From NCBI GenBank assembly GCA_040387375.1, contig JAZKDW010000029.1, positions 144,317 through 208,316 on the forward strand: a DNA stretch of 64,000 nucleotides. Direction: 5' to 3'. This stretch comes from JAZKDW01 sp040387375 (GTDB taxonomy: Bacteria; Pseudomonadota; Gammaproteobacteria; Burkholderiales; Burkholderiaceae_D). Each line of letters starts with the position of its first letter. Position 1 is the stretch's first letter. Position numbers and translations under genes: made by a program. This document shows, in pieces, positions 42,572-51,740 of this stretch. Under the pieces are notes generated by a model, which was not told the DNA's origin, did no database searches, and saw nothing but the letters and a program-made list of their open reading frames with translations.

Positions 42572-43603
42572 ATGTCGATGAATATCAAGGTTTTTGCCCG
42601 CTCGTGCGTATTATCCGTAGCAGTCCTTGTCGTGCCGGTGAGTTGGGCGGCGCCACCCAATTACCCGGCGTTGTACGCATTCGGCGACAGCCTGTCCGAC
42701 ACTGGCAACGACATTGTCGTCACCAAGGCGCTGTCGATGACACCCGCGATACCACCATCCGAGAGCCCCCACCGCACCTATTATCAGGGACGTTTTTCAA
42801 ACGGCCCGGTCGCAGTCGAGTACCTGTGGCGCCTTCTGAAGGGTAACAACAATGCCGTCGTTGCCCCGTTCATGCTGACTAACACGCTTGGCAAAAAGTC
42901 GGCGGTCAACTTTGCATTTGGCGGATCAGGAACCGCGGAAGTATTCCAGACACCGGGCGGATTTGCCGTGCCGGGATTGCTCGGCCAGGTCAAGCTGTTC
43001 CGCACCGCGCTGCAAGGCAAGAAGGCGGATAACCAGGCGCTGTACGTATTGTGGTCGGGAGCGAATGACTACCTCTTCGGCGGCGCCAATGAACCCACCG
43101 TGATCGTAGCGAACATCACGCGCGCGATTGAAGATCTGCATGCGCTCGGCGCGCGGAATTTCCTGGTGCCGAACCTGCCTGACATGGGACTGGCGCCACT
43201 TGCCCAGTTCCAGGGCGCCGGCCCGGCATTGTCGCAGCTGACCGCGGCTCACAATGCAGTGCTCGCGCAGTCGCTCGATGCCTTGTCCACCCGTCTTGGC
43301 AAAGCCAACATCATGCGTACCGATGTCAACGGCATCACCAAAACCATGCTGAGCACCGGCGCCGTCGCCGCCAACCCGCCCGCGTTGGCGTTGATTGCCC
43401 CCGACAGCGGCGCCGTCGACTGCCTGTTCAGGAACCCGATGACCTGCCCGGACGTCAATGTCACCGCCGCTATTCCATCACTGCTGTTCTGGGACGTGCT
43501 GCATCCGACCACGCAGGTTCACGGTGTCCTTGGACGAGCCATGTTTCAAGAGGTAAGCAGGGACCGGGGTCCGAAAGGTTCGCGGAACGGCGGAGCACAT
43601 TGA
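42572..43603 (+). CDS. GDSL/SGNH-family lipase or esterase, exported
   Basis: 343 residues with GGAG ribosome site and signal peptide ending near SWA-APP. The catalytic serine is in block I, YAFGDSLSDTGN (S40), an SGNH asparagine is in WSGANDYLF, and block V is FWDVLHPTTQVH with the Asp-His pair. The family hydrolyses esters in periplasm or outside the cell. Many relatives carry a C-terminal autotransporter barrel; this one does not, so it is a soluble exported form. Substrate unknown. The C-terminal tail after the DxxH block (about 25 residues) is unusual and runs toward a repeat-rich spacer. Confidence 0.9.
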   Translation: MSMNIKVFARSCVLSVAVLVVPVSWAAPPNYPALYAFGDSLSDTGNDIVVTKALSMTPAIPPSESPHRTYYQGRFSNGPVAVEYLWRLLKGNNNAVVAPFMLTNTLGKKSAVNFAFGGSGTAEVFQTPGGFAVPGLLGQVKLFRTALQGKKADNQALYVLWSGANDYLFGGANEPTVIVANITRAIEDLHALGARNFLVPNLPDMGLAPLAQFQGAGPALSQLTAAHNAVLAQSLDALSTRLGKANIMRTDVNGITKTMLSTGAVAANPPALALIAPDSGAVDCLFRNPMTCPDVNVTAAIPSLLFWDVLHPTTQVHGVLGRAMFQEVSRDRGPKGSRNGGAH

Positions 43604-43680
43604 CACTGTGCGGTGAATGATGCCGTCAGCCTGGTTTGATACCGGGGCCGTCATGCGCTTGTTGAATGTGGCCGTCCAAG

Positions 43681-43860
43681 CCTGTCGTTCCCGCGCAGAC
43701 GGAAATCCAGATNNNNNNNNNNCGCGGGCATGACGGTAGCAAGTGAGACGACATACCCTCTTACCACCGTCGTTCCCGCGCAGGCGGGAACCCAGAGTGC
43801 GGTGGATCAGGCGGACGATGTATGGATTCCCGCCTGCGCCGGAACAACAGCGGAATTGCA
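43681..43860. repeat. Cluster of degenerate ATTCCCGC-type repeats around an assembly gap
   Basis: At least four related units: CGTTCCCGCGCAGACGGAAA near 43686, the GCGGGCATGACGG piece after the N run, CGTTCCCGCGCAGGCGGGAA near 43769, and TGGATTCCCGCCTGCGCCGG near 43831. They resemble the repeats at 25473-25590 and 63866-63927. Repetition is the likely reason for the assembly gap here. No gene is seen between 43604 and 43886. Confidence 0.6.
43713..43722. other. Assembly gap (10 N)
   Basis: Ten consecutive N between repeat halves; true length unknown. Lies in non-coding sequence. Confidence 0.99.
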
Positions 43861-43886
43861 GTCGACAGCATGATGACAGCCGTTGT

Positions 43887-45264
43887 TCAACCCAGAAACA
43901 CACCCTGCTCCGTGAGCACCTGCTGCAGCCTTGTGACGTCCAGGCTGCGCAACGCCACGTTTTCCCTCAGCGCCAGCGCGGCCGCTGTGCCGGCCGCCTG
44001 GCCCATCACAAAACAGGCGCCGGTCACACGGGCGGCCGACTGCCCATCGTGGGTCATCGATGCGCAGCGTCCGGCAACAAGNNNNNNNNNNCAGGTTGCC
44101 GGCATGGCTGGCATCGGTCTGGCGCGGCAGCAGCATGCGATAGGGCAGCTGGTTGTAACCGCATGATTCCGGAATCGGCGGCCATTCCCAGACGACGTCA
44201 CCGGCCACATGTTTTTCCAGCGGCCAGCCGTTGACGCCAATGCTGTCGTCGAAGCGCGCGCAGCCCAGCACATCCTCCGCCGTCAACGTGTATTCGCCGA
44301 CGATGCGACGCGTCTCGCGAATGCCGAGCTGCGTGGCTATATCGAGCGCGTAGGCATGCGCAAATCCGGGAATCCGCTCGCGCAGGAACCGCAGATAGTC
44401 GACAATCTGCCGGCGGCCTTCCACTTCACCGGCGCTCAGGGCGCGAGCGTCGGTGCCGTCGGTGGCCGAGCCATCCGGGTTGGCGAGCTGGGTCACGTTG
44501 ACCCGCCATTCATACGAATGTTTCTGCGGCCGTACCACCGCGCCACGCCGCGGAAAACGGTAAGCGCCGCTGGCCTGAGCTTCATCCATGACGGCGGGAA
44601 TGGTGCGCCACGCCTCCCCTGCCTGCGCGGCATCCACATTGCCGACCCTGAACATCATGGTCGGATACAGCATCTGGCCGGGGCCGTTATTCTTTTCGTA
44701 AGCGACGCCCGCCCAGTGGGCGATATCGGCATCGCCGGAGCAGTCGATGAAGGTCGCGGCGCGTACCGCAAAACGGCCCGATTTCGTTTCAAGGAACAGG
44801 GCGTCGATTCCACCGTCGGCGCGCATCGCCACGCCGGTGGCCAGCGCGTGGAACAGCAGTTGCACTCCCGCTTCAAGCAGCATGGCATCGGCCGCGCATT
44901 TCAGCGCCGCCATGTCATAGGCTTGCGCGTGGATCTTTCCCAGCACGAGATGTGGCGGATTTAATCCATCGAGCGCCCGCATCCGCTCCAGCAGGTCGTC
45001 GGCAATGCCATGCACGACCTGCCTGATGTCACCGTACACATTGGCATGCAGGCCGCAGAAATTGGTGACCCCGGCAGCGGTGCCCATGCCGCCGAGGAAA
45101 CCGTACTGTTCGATCAGCAGCACGCTGGCGCCGTTGCGGGCGGCGCAGGCCGCCGCAGCCAGGCCGGCCGGGCCGCCACCGAGAACGACCACATCGTACA
45201 CGCCGAACAGCGGGATATCCCGGCCCGGCTCGCGCACCGCGGCGCGTGACAGTTCGTCTGCCAT
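43887..45264 (-). CDS. FAD-dependent oxidoreductase, interrupted by an N gap
   Basis: Start is ATG 45264 (a TTG precedes it). FAD-binding motif YDVVVLGGGPAGLAAAACAA, followed by FLGGMGTAAGVTNFCGLHAN and CSGDADIAHWAG, typical of FAD-dependent oxidoreductases of the PF12831 type. Ten N at 44082-44091 interrupt codons GNL and LVAGRC; if they are deleted the frame runs through to the stop at 43887 as a 455-residue protein with the usual ending TGACFVMGQAAGTAAALA. Left as is, the frame shifts into nonsense. It follows a Bug-type receptor gene by seven bp. Substrate unknown. Confidence 0.85.
44082..44091. other. Assembly gap (10 N) inside a gene
   Basis: Ten N within the FAD-oxidoreductase gene. 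Joining the flanks directly gives GNL-LVAGRC in frame, so the true gap is probably of zero length. Confidence 0.99.
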
Positions 45265-45271
45265 CAATCGC

Positions 45272-46240
45272 CTAATCCAGTGTGATGTTGTTCTTCTTGA
45301 TGATCGGCTGCCAGCGCATCAGGTCGGCGTTCAGCGTGGCGCGGAATTCGGCCGGGGTGCCACCCACCGGCTCCATCAGCTGCCCGTGCAATTTCTGGCG
45401 GATCTCGTCCGTTCTGACGATCTGCACGATTTCCTCATGCAGCTTCTTGCTGATTGCCGCCGGCGTCTTGGCCGGCACCACGATGCCCATCCAGGCATCA
45501 CCTTGCACGTCTTGCAGTCCGGCCTCGGACAGCGTCGGCAAGTCCGGGAACAAGGTGGAACGCTTGCCGGTGGCGACCGCGATCGCCTTCAGCTTGCCCG
45601 AACGAACATGCGGCATCACGGCGACAGCGGGCAGCACGGCAATTTGCGTGTCGCCGGCCAGCAGCGCGGCGACGGCCAGGCCGGAGCTGGCGTACGGCAC
45701 GTGCACGACTTCGGTGCCGCTGCGCGCGGCCAGCGCCTCCATGGCCAGGTGCGAAATGCTGCCCATCCCCATCGACGAATAATTGAATTTCCCGGCATTG
45801 CTGCGCAAGCCGGCAAGCAGGCCCGGCATATCGCTGAAGCCGGACTGCGCCGACACCACCAGCACGCTCGGCTGGGTGGCCACGATCGAGATCGGATCGA
45901 GATCACGCTGCGGATCGTAAGGCAGTTTTTTGAACAGCAGGGTATTGGCTGCCAGCGGTCCGGAGATGGTCAGGCCGAAAGTGTAGCCATCCGGGGCCGC
46001 CTTCGCGATCGCATCGGTGCCGACATTGCCGCCGGCGCCAGGCTTGTTCTCGACCACGAAAGGTTTGCCAAGGCGCTGCGTCAGTTTTTCGGAGAGGATA
46101 CGGGCCACCGTGTCGGGCGTCGAACCCGGACCGAACGGCACGATCAGCCGCACCGGCCTGGCCGGCCATTCCTGCGCCAGCGCAGGACTTAATAACAGGG
46201 ATGCGGCGGCCAATGCGCCCGCAAGTCGCTTCAAATTCAT
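45272..46240 (-). CDS. Bug-family tripartite tricarboxylate transporter receptor
   Basis: 322 residues with a signal peptide (LAGALAAASLLLSPALA). The mature start EWPARPVRLIVPFGPGSTPDTVARIL and later VENKPGAGGNVGTDAIAKAAPDGYTF are hallmarks of Bug receptors, which are greatly expanded in Burkholderiales and bind carboxylates in the periplasm. No TctA/TctB membrane genes are adjacent. It is between a NIPSNAP gene and an FAD-dependent oxidoreductase gene, all on the minus strand, which may form one catabolic unit. Ligand unknown. Confidence 0.92.
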   Translation of the reverse strand: MNLKRLAGALAAASLLLSPALAQEWPARPVRLIVPFGPGSTPDTVARILSEKLTQRLGKPFVVENKPGAGGNVGTDAIAKAAPDGYTFGLTISGPLAANTLLFKKLPYDPQRDLDPISIVATQPSVLVVSAQSGFSDMPGLLAGLRSNAGKFNYSSMGMGSISHLAMEALAARSGTEVVHVPYASSGLAVAALLAGDTQIAVLPAVAVMPHVRSGKLKAIAVATGKRSTLFPDLPTLSEAGLQDVQGDAWMGIVVPAKTPAAISKKLHEEIVQIVRTDEIRQKLHGQLMEPVGGTPAEFRATLNADLMRWQPIIKKNNITLD

Positions 46241-46318
46241 GTTTTCTCCTGGTGGGTCGTGATCGGCACGACCCGTTCGATTAAAATGCCGGTTTAAAAA
46301 AACACCGGTCGGCAGGAA

Positions 46319-46645
46319 TCAGCGCAATGCAGAATACGCGGTCGGCGCCAGAATCATGCTTTCGATACGTTCAACGATAACCGCCTCAGCTTCGGTCGCG
46401 TTCCTGACCTTGATCCACTCGGCGTCGGTTGCCAGGGCATTCATGCCCTTTTCGCGATGCGCCAGGCTTTCCCATTTCAGCAAATAAGTCAGTGTCTGAT
46501 TGCTCGGACCAATCACCGTGGTCCAGAATCCGATCGGCTCGATGCCGTGCGTCTCGAAGAATGTCAAGGTGTGCTCTTCAAAACGTTTGTTTAAAGCGGG
46601 CAGGCGGCCGGCTGCGCAATGGTAGATTCGCAATTCGTAGATCAT
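46319..46645 (-). CDS. NIPSNAP-family protein
   Basis: 108 residues. The start YELRIYHCAAGRLPALNKRF and the middle GFWTTVIGPSNQTLTYLLKW are the NIPSNAP ferredoxin-like fold. Function of the bacterial family is poorly known; members often sit in catabolic operons. It is upstream of the Bug receptor by 78 bp on the same strand. Confidence 0.88.
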   Translation of the reverse strand: MIYELRIYHCAAGRLPALNKRFEEHTLTFFETHGIEPIGFWTTVIGPSNQTLTYLLKWESLAHREKGMNALATDAEWIKVRNATEAEAVIVERIESMILAPTAYSALR

Positions 46646-46879
46646 GGGATCCCTGTTCTCCGTTGATATTGTCGCCCGAAGCGTGAACTGCGCCTCTGAT
46701 GCGTTAAGGAAACGTGAGTGTACCGCCCGGCAGGCAACTTTGCATGACTTTGCAATAAGCGGAGAAACACCGCAGCCGTAAGCCGTTTGCGTCGCAATTA
46801 AATTTCACACAATCAATATTTCTTGTACTATTCGAATGATGAAAAGTTGCCTATGATCAATCTAATAAGTGAGAGCCCC

Positions 46880-47347
46880 ATGAAAATCAGACCTGCCAGC
46901 ATTCGCATGAATGTCGCGCGTAATGGTTTTACCTTGATTGAGCTGATGATTGTCGTTGCGATCATCGGGGTGCTGGCAGCGATTGCCATTCCTGCCTACC
47001 AGGATTACAGCAAGCGAGCGAAAATGTCCGAGCTCATGCTGGCGGTGTCCAACGGCAGAACATCGGTGGTTGAATATGCGAATACGAATGGCCAGATGCC
47101 GCCTAGCGCTGCTTCTGCCGGCATCCTCAATCAGGCGTCCCGCTACGTGTCGGCGGTATCCTATGTGATGACCAGCACCACTGTCGGCAGCATACTGGCA
47201 ACCGCAACCGGCTTTAACGATCCGCTGATCGATGACAAGAATTTTGCCCTGACCGGAACGATCGATGCCAATGGCAAGGTACAGTGGACCTGCAGCGGCG
47301 CTGCTACCACCGTACCGGTGAAATTCCTGCCCGCCATCTGCAATTGA
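46880..47347 (+). CDS. Type IV pilin (major-pilin type)
   Basis: 155 residues from ATG 46880; earlier ATG codons in frame would give an unusually long leader. The leader of 16 residues ends in Gly, then FTLIELMIVVAIIGVLAAIA with Glu at +5, the prepilin peptidase site and N-methylated helix. The C-terminal disulfide loop is formed by the two cysteines near WTCSG and PAIC. It should be exported, processed by PilD and assembled into type IV pili. No other pil genes are adjacent, though a c-di-GMP-type assembly ATPase is 4.5 kb upstream. Confidence 0.92.
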   Translation: MKIRPASIRMNVARNGFTLIELMIVVAIIGVLAAIAIPAYQDYSKRAKMSELMLAVSNGRTSVVEYANTNGQMPPSAASAGILNQASRYVSAVSYVMTSTTVGSILATATGFNDPLIDDKNFALTGTIDANGKVQWTCSGAATTVPVKFLPAICN

Positions 47348-47366
47348 CAGTGCGTGGCCGGTCGGA

Positions 47367-48224
47367 CTATTTGACTAAAGACGTATCAATGAAATCGCAG
47401 ACCGCTGTAAACAGCGGCGCAGCCGGATCATGGAAGGCATCGATCACGCTGAAGTGATTAAATCCCGGCTCCTCGCGATAAGCGGTTCCCGCCCACGCCT
47501 CCACCATGCTCTTGCTCTGGCGCAGGAACTCCGCGGTTTCCGCACCGCCGACCACCACCAGCATTGGCGCATCCGACTGCGGCGGCAAGAAGATCGGGCT
47601 GCAGGCAAGCGCCTGCGCCGATGTCAGTTTTAAGGCCTTGTTCAGGAACGTGATGGTCAGCGGTTCCAGATCGAACAGCCCGCTCACCACAACACCGCGC
47701 TGAAACAGCCTGGCCGGCAGGCGCGCGTCACGCGCCGGCCAGTCGGTCGCCAGCATCATTGCAGTCAGGTGGCCGCCGGCCGAATGTCCGCTCATGGTGA
47801 AATTCTCGCGGTCGATCCGATAGTCGCCGGCATTCAGATAAAGAAACGCGCATGCGTCCCTTATTTCTTCAGTAATGCCTGATACGGTGGTCTCGGGACA
47901 CAGCGTATAACCAGGCACCGCCACCGCAATGCCGCGTGCCACATACGGCGCAGCGATACAACTCCAGTCTTCCTTGCCCAGCGCTTGCCAGTAGCCACCG
48001 TGCGCAAAAATCAGCAGCGGCGCGGGGTTGGCGGACTCGGGGAGGAATAGGTCAATGCGGTTGCGTGCACCGGCGCCATACACGATATCGGCGTGGTGGC
48101 GGATGCCGGAGCGTGCGGCGCGGCTGCGCGCGCGCCAGCGCACGACATAATCGGCGAAGTCCGGCACCCATTTCTGGTTGTTATACAAGTCGGACATTTC
48201 ATCGGGAGAGTATGCGGGAATCAA
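47367..48224 (-). CDS. Alpha/beta hydrolase, kynurenine-formamidase-like
   Basis: 285 residues if it begins at the TTG at 48224, which has a perfect AGGAGG four bases upstream; the first ATG at 48197 has no ribosome site. The oxyanion motif is H-G-G-Y-W (LLIFAHGGYW), the nucleophile is in MSGHSAGGHL, and the C-terminal histidine lies in EPGFNHFSVIDAF. The HGGxW signature is shared by arylformamidases and related esterases. No tryptophan-degradation genes accompany it, so the substrate is open. Confidence 0.87.
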   Translation of the reverse strand: MIPAYSPDEMSDLYNNQKWVPDFADYVVRWRARSRAARSGIRHHADIVYGAGARNRIDLFLPESANPAPLLIFAHGGYWQALGKEDWSCIAAPYVARGIAVAVPGYTLCPETTVSGITEEIRDACAFLYLNAGDYRIDRENFTMSGHSAGGHLTAMMLATDWPARDARLPARLFQRGVVVSGLFDLEPLTITFLNKALKLTSAQALACSPIFLPPQSDAPMLVVVGGAETAEFLRQSKSMVEAWAGTAYREEPGFNHFSVIDAFHDPAAPLFTAVCDFIDTSLVK

Positions 48225-48360
48225 ATTGCCTCCTGAGCGGATTATTCGTTCATTGGCAAAAGTGCCTGTTCAAGCCTGCATCGAGCAAATTATTATAATG
48301 TGCAGCGCCTGACGCGCACTGATGTTCACCGAAAGATAACAGCGCCGTCCCGGCGTATGC

Positions 48361-49170
48361 TCAGGGCGCGCCGCCGGATTTCCTGTCCGCCGTTGCGGCG
48401 GCAGGCGGCACCGGCCTCTGGTACGGCCGATACACTTCCTCGTAGTCCTCGCGCCCGGGCGGATGTTTGCCATCGTATTCCGGGCTGCTCTCGATCTGTT
48501 TGCGCGTGACGTCGACCACCACGCTCTTGTCTTCCCAGCTTACCTGCCGTATCCGTCTGGGCGAAATCAGCACATGTTTCCCCGGCCACCATTCACGCGT
48601 ATCGACCACCATCAGCAGAATCGACCAGTCCTTTTCATCGAACAGGAAATCCTCTACGTGCCCGACCGTATCATCGGTCGCCTCGATCCTGTAACCGACT
48701 ACTTCATCCTTGCTGCGCAAATGCGGATCTTCATCCGGCGTATTGTCCTTCTCCATTGTCTCGCGGGCGGCCTCCCGTTCCAGTTCTTCCAGCAAGGCCT
48801 GGTCGGCCAGCGACGGGAACACGGTGTAGCCCCAGAGATAAGGTCCGGACCAGTAATAGGGATAGCCGTAATAGTTCGAGAGCGCAGTCTCATGCTGAAG
48901 AGAAACCGGCTTTGCGGTATCAATGCCGGGACTGTCATTCACCTGCTGCCGCGTCAGCCTGACGTTGATGGTTGCGCGCGGCCAGTCGATGCTGGCCACC
49001 GATATCGGCGAAATCAGGACCCGGCGCCCCGTGAGCCAGCGGCCGGTGTCCACTTCAAGGTAGCGAATTGTCCATTTAAGGTCGTCGAAATAGATATCCT
49101 TGACCTTGCCCAGCTGGCCGTCGGTGGCGGCGATGGCAAAGCCGTCGAGCGCTTTTACACTGTGCAGCAT
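48361..49170 (-). CDS. Double PRC-barrel domain protein
   Basis: 269 residues with two PRC-barrel-like domains. The first (about 1-95) has DGFAIAATDGQLGKVKDIYF and RYLEVDTGRWLTGRRVLISP; the second (about 125-225) repeats the plan with GYRIEATDDTVGHVEDFLFD and LLMVVDTREWWPGKHVLISP. The tail is Pro-rich. No signal peptide. PRC barrels are adaptor domains in RNA processing and photosynthetic complexes; stand-alone double forms are often stress-linked. Divergent from the nfeD gene across a 363-bp spacer. Confidence 0.88.
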   Translation of the reverse strand: MLHSVKALDGFAIAATDGQLGKVKDIYFDDLKWTIRYLEVDTGRWLTGRRVLISPISVASIDWPRATINVRLTRQQVNDSPGIDTAKPVSLQHETALSNYYGYPYYWSGPYLWGYTVFPSLADQALLEELEREAARETMEKDNTPDEDPHLRSKDEVVGYRIEATDDTVGHVEDFLFDEKDWSILLMVVDTREWWPGKHVLISPRRIRQVSWEDKSVVVDVTRKQIESSPEYDGKHPPGREDYEEVYRPYQRPVPPAAATADRKSGGAP

Positions 49171-49533
49171 GATTCACCCCGCATGAATAATTGACAGAAA
49201 TCGTGCACCGGCGTCTTGCAGCCGCTGCATCGTCCGCACGCTGTCCAACACTTCGACACTTGTTGCTCCTTAAGTTCTGACAACCGTTGCGGGCCGCAAG
49301 TTCGCGCGGATGATCTGCATCACGTGCCGTGCGCCGAGGGACACAAGCCTGGACCTGCGTTATCCGTGATCTGATTTCACGCAAGGAAAAGCCATTGATG
49401 CGCGTGCCACTATCGCAGAGCGCCTACCATATCGACATGGCGTTGCTACGCACGCGCAGCGGCGAGCAGGCCGGGTCCTCTGAAGGATTTCAGATGCAAC
49501 ATGAAATCCGGTTTCCATGCTGGGGAGCACGAT
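49171..49533. other. Non-coding divergent spacer, 363 bp
   Basis: Between the PRC-barrel start and the nfeD start. It holds a perfect dyad GGATTTCA (49485-49492), nine bases, TGAAATCC (49502-49509), 24 bp before the nfeD ATG, a possible operator. Short open frames here have no ribosome sites or family features. Confidence 0.5.
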
Positions 49534-50946
49534 ATGGTTCAACAGGCGCAGTGTAGCGGCACAGCGCCGCGACGCACATCGAAGATGGCAGCCGCCTGGT
49601 TCGTTTTACACGCGGCTATCACCTTGCTGCTGGCGGCCTGTTTCCTGCCGGCCGCTGCCGCGCCGGCGCCCGTGACGCTGCTCACGATCGATGGCGCAAT
49701 CGGCCCGGCCACCGCCGATTATGTCGTGCGCGGACTCGCCCGCGCAGCGGCGGAAGGCAGCCAGCTGGTGGTCCTGCAAATGGATACGCCGGGCGGGCTC
49801 GATACGTCGATGCGTTCGATCATCAAGGCGATCCTGACTTCGCCGGTCCCGGTCGCCAGTTATGTGGCGCCTGGCGGCGCGCGCGCCGCCAGCGCAGGAA
49901 CCTACATCCTGTACGCAAGTCATATTGCGGCCATGGCGCCTGGCACGAACCTGGGTGCGGCTACCCCGGTCCAGGTCGGCGCCCCGCCACTGCAGCCCGA
50001 CCCGCAAAGGCCGGTGGCGCCCGGCAAAGGCGACGAACAAGACAAGGATGGCTCACCGATGACACGCAAGCAGGTCAACGATGCCGCCGCTTACATTCGC
50101 GGACTGGCGCATTTGCGGGGGCGCAATGCCGACTGGGCCGAGCAGGCGGTGCGCGAGGCTGTGAGCCTGCCGGCGGAGGACGCACTGCGCCTGCGTGTCA
50201 TCGATCATGTCGCCGCCGACCTGGCCGACCTGCGCGCCCAGCTCGATGGAAAAAAAGTATCCGCGCTCGGTCAGGACAAGCTGTTGCAGACCCGGGATGC
50301 AGCCGTCATCGATGCCCAGCCCGACTGGCGCGCCAGGCTGCTGGCAGCGATCACCAACCCCACCATCGCCCTGCTCCTGATGACCGTCGGCATCTACGGG
50401 CTGCTGTTTGAATTCATGAGTCCCGGCCTTGGCGTACCGGGTGTGGTCGGCGCCATCTGCCTGCTGCTCGCGCTGTATGCGTTGCAGCTGCTGCCGGTAA
50501 ACTATGCCGGACTGGCGCTGATCCTGCTTGGCCTGGCATTCATGACAGCGGAATTTTTCCTGCCCAGCTTTGGCGTGCTGGGCCTGGGCGGCATTGCCGC
50601 CTTCATCACCGGCGCACTGATCCTGATCGACACCGAATTGCCCGGCTACGGCATTCCGCTTCCTTTGATCGCGGCGGTCGCCGTGCTGAGCGCCGGGCTG
50701 ATTGCGGCCATCGCCGGCGTTGCGATGAAAACGCGCCGGCGGGCAGTGGTCGGCGATGAAATAATCGGCAGCCTGGCGCAGGTGGTGGACGATACGCCGG
50801 GTGCCAGATGGGCGCACATTCATGGCGAGACATGGCGGATCGACAGTCAATCGGCTTTGCATCGCGGACAGAAAGTGCGTGTCGTCGCACGCAGTGGACT
50901 GGTGCTGGAGGTCGTACCCGCCGGCAATCACAATAAAGGAGAATAG
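49534..50946 (+). CDS. NfeD-family membrane serine protease
   Basis: 470 residues from ATG 49534, with GGGAG six bases upstream; a start at 49501 is possible. A signal-like segment is followed by a ClpP-class protease domain (MDTPGGLDTSM; the serine in APGGARAASAGTYIL), then four hydrophobic helices (ALLLMTVGIYGLLFEFMSPG onward) and a C-terminal OB-fold NfeD domain (IIGSLAQVVDDTPGARWAHI). Long NfeD proteins pair with slipin proteins to control membrane microdomains. The slipin gene follows two bp downstream. Confidence 0.93.
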   Translation: MVQQAQCSGTAPRRTSKMAAAWFVLHAAITLLLAACFLPAAAAPAPVTLLTIDGAIGPATADYVVRGLARAAAEGSQLVVLQMDTPGGLDTSMRSIIKAILTSPVPVASYVAPGGARAASAGTYILYASHIAAMAPGTNLGAATPVQVGAPPLQPDPQRPVAPGKGDEQDKDGSPMTRKQVNDAAAYIRGLAHLRGRNADWAEQAVREAVSLPAEDALRLRVIDHVAADLADLRAQLDGKKVSALGQDKLLQTRDAAVIDAQPDWRARLLAAITNPTIALLLMTVGIYGLLFEFMSPGLGVPGVVGAICLLLALYALQLLPVNYAGLALILLGLAFMTAEFFLPSFGVLGLGGIAAFITGALILIDTELPGYGIPLPLIAAVAVLSAGLIAAIAGVAMKTRRRAVVGDEIIGSLAQVVDDTPGARWAHIHGETWRIDSQSALHRGQKVRVVARSGLVLEVVPAGNHNKGE

Positions 50947-50948
50947 CC

Positions 50949-51725
50949 ATGTTCCTTGACTTCAGCTTCGGCGTCGGCATCATCGTCGTGCTGGTGTTCG
51001 CGCTGCTGGCCGCCTCGATTCGCATACTGCGCGAGTACGAGCGCGGCGTCGTATTCCAGCTCGGACGCTTCTGGGGAGTAAAAGGCCCCGGGCTGATCAT
51101 TCTTATCCCGGTGCTGCAGCAAATGGTCCGGGTCGACCTGCGCACTGTCGTGCTCGACGTGCCGACCCAGGATGTGATCTCGCGCGACAACGTCTCGGTC
51201 AAGGTCAACGCCGTCATTTATTTCCGCGTCGTTGATCCGGAGAAAGCCATCATCCAGGTCGCCAATTTTTTCGAGGCCACCAGCCAGCTTGCGCAGACGA
51301 CGCTGCGCTCGGTGCTGGGCAAACATGAGCTCGACGACATGCTGGCCGAACGCGAACGGCTGAACCTCGATATCCAGCAGGTGCTGGATGCGCAGACCGA
51401 CGCCTGGGGCATCAAGGTCTCGAACGTTGAAATCAAGCACGTCGACCTCGACGAGTCGATGATACGGGCAATTGCGCGACAGGCCGAAGCCGAGCGTGAA
51501 CGCCGCGCCAAGGTGATCCATGCCGAAGGCGAATTGCAGGCATCCGAAAAACTGATGCAGGCCGCGCGGGTGCTGTCACAACAATCAGGCGCGATGCAGC
51601 TGCGTTACATGCAAACGCTTGCCAACATTGCCGGCGACAAGGCATCGACCATCGTCTTCCCCTTACCCCTTGAGCTGCTGGGCGGCCTGATGGAACCGGC
51701 AAGCGCCAGCGCGTCGAGAACCTGA
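50949..51725 (+). CDS. Slipin/stomatin-like SPFH (band 7) protein
   Basis: 258 residues with one N-terminal membrane helix (FGVGIIVVLVFALLAAS), then the SPFH domain (REYERGVVFQLGRFWGVKGP; DVPTQDVISRDNVSVKVNAV) and a C-terminal coiled coil rich in Glu/Arg (AIARQAEAERERRAKVIHAE). This is the standard partner of long NfeD proteases, and the two genes are two bases apart. It forms oligomers in the inner membrane and may be cleaved near its hydrophobic C-terminus by the NfeD protease. Confidence 0.94.
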   Translation: MFLDFSFGVGIIVVLVFALLAASIRILREYERGVVFQLGRFWGVKGPGLIILIPVLQQMVRVDLRTVVLDVPTQDVISRDNVSVKVNAVIYFRVVDPEKAIIQVANFFEATSQLAQTTLRSVLGKHELDDMLAERERLNLDIQQVLDAQTDAWGIKVSNVEIKHVDLDESMIRAIARQAEAERERRAKVIHAEGELQASEKLMQAARVLSQQSGAMQLRYMQTLANIAGDKASTIVFPLPLELLGGLMEPASASASRT

Positions 51726-51740
51726 GTGAGAGGAAAAATC

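Noticed and set aside
43807..44081. Frame read through the N gap into a nonsense C-terminus
   Set aside because: The other frame gives the conserved oxidoreductase C-terminus, and deleting the N run joins the frames.
46720..46800. Possible sigma-54 promoter before the pilin gene
   Set aside because: GG and GC elements are present but not at the required ten-base spacing.
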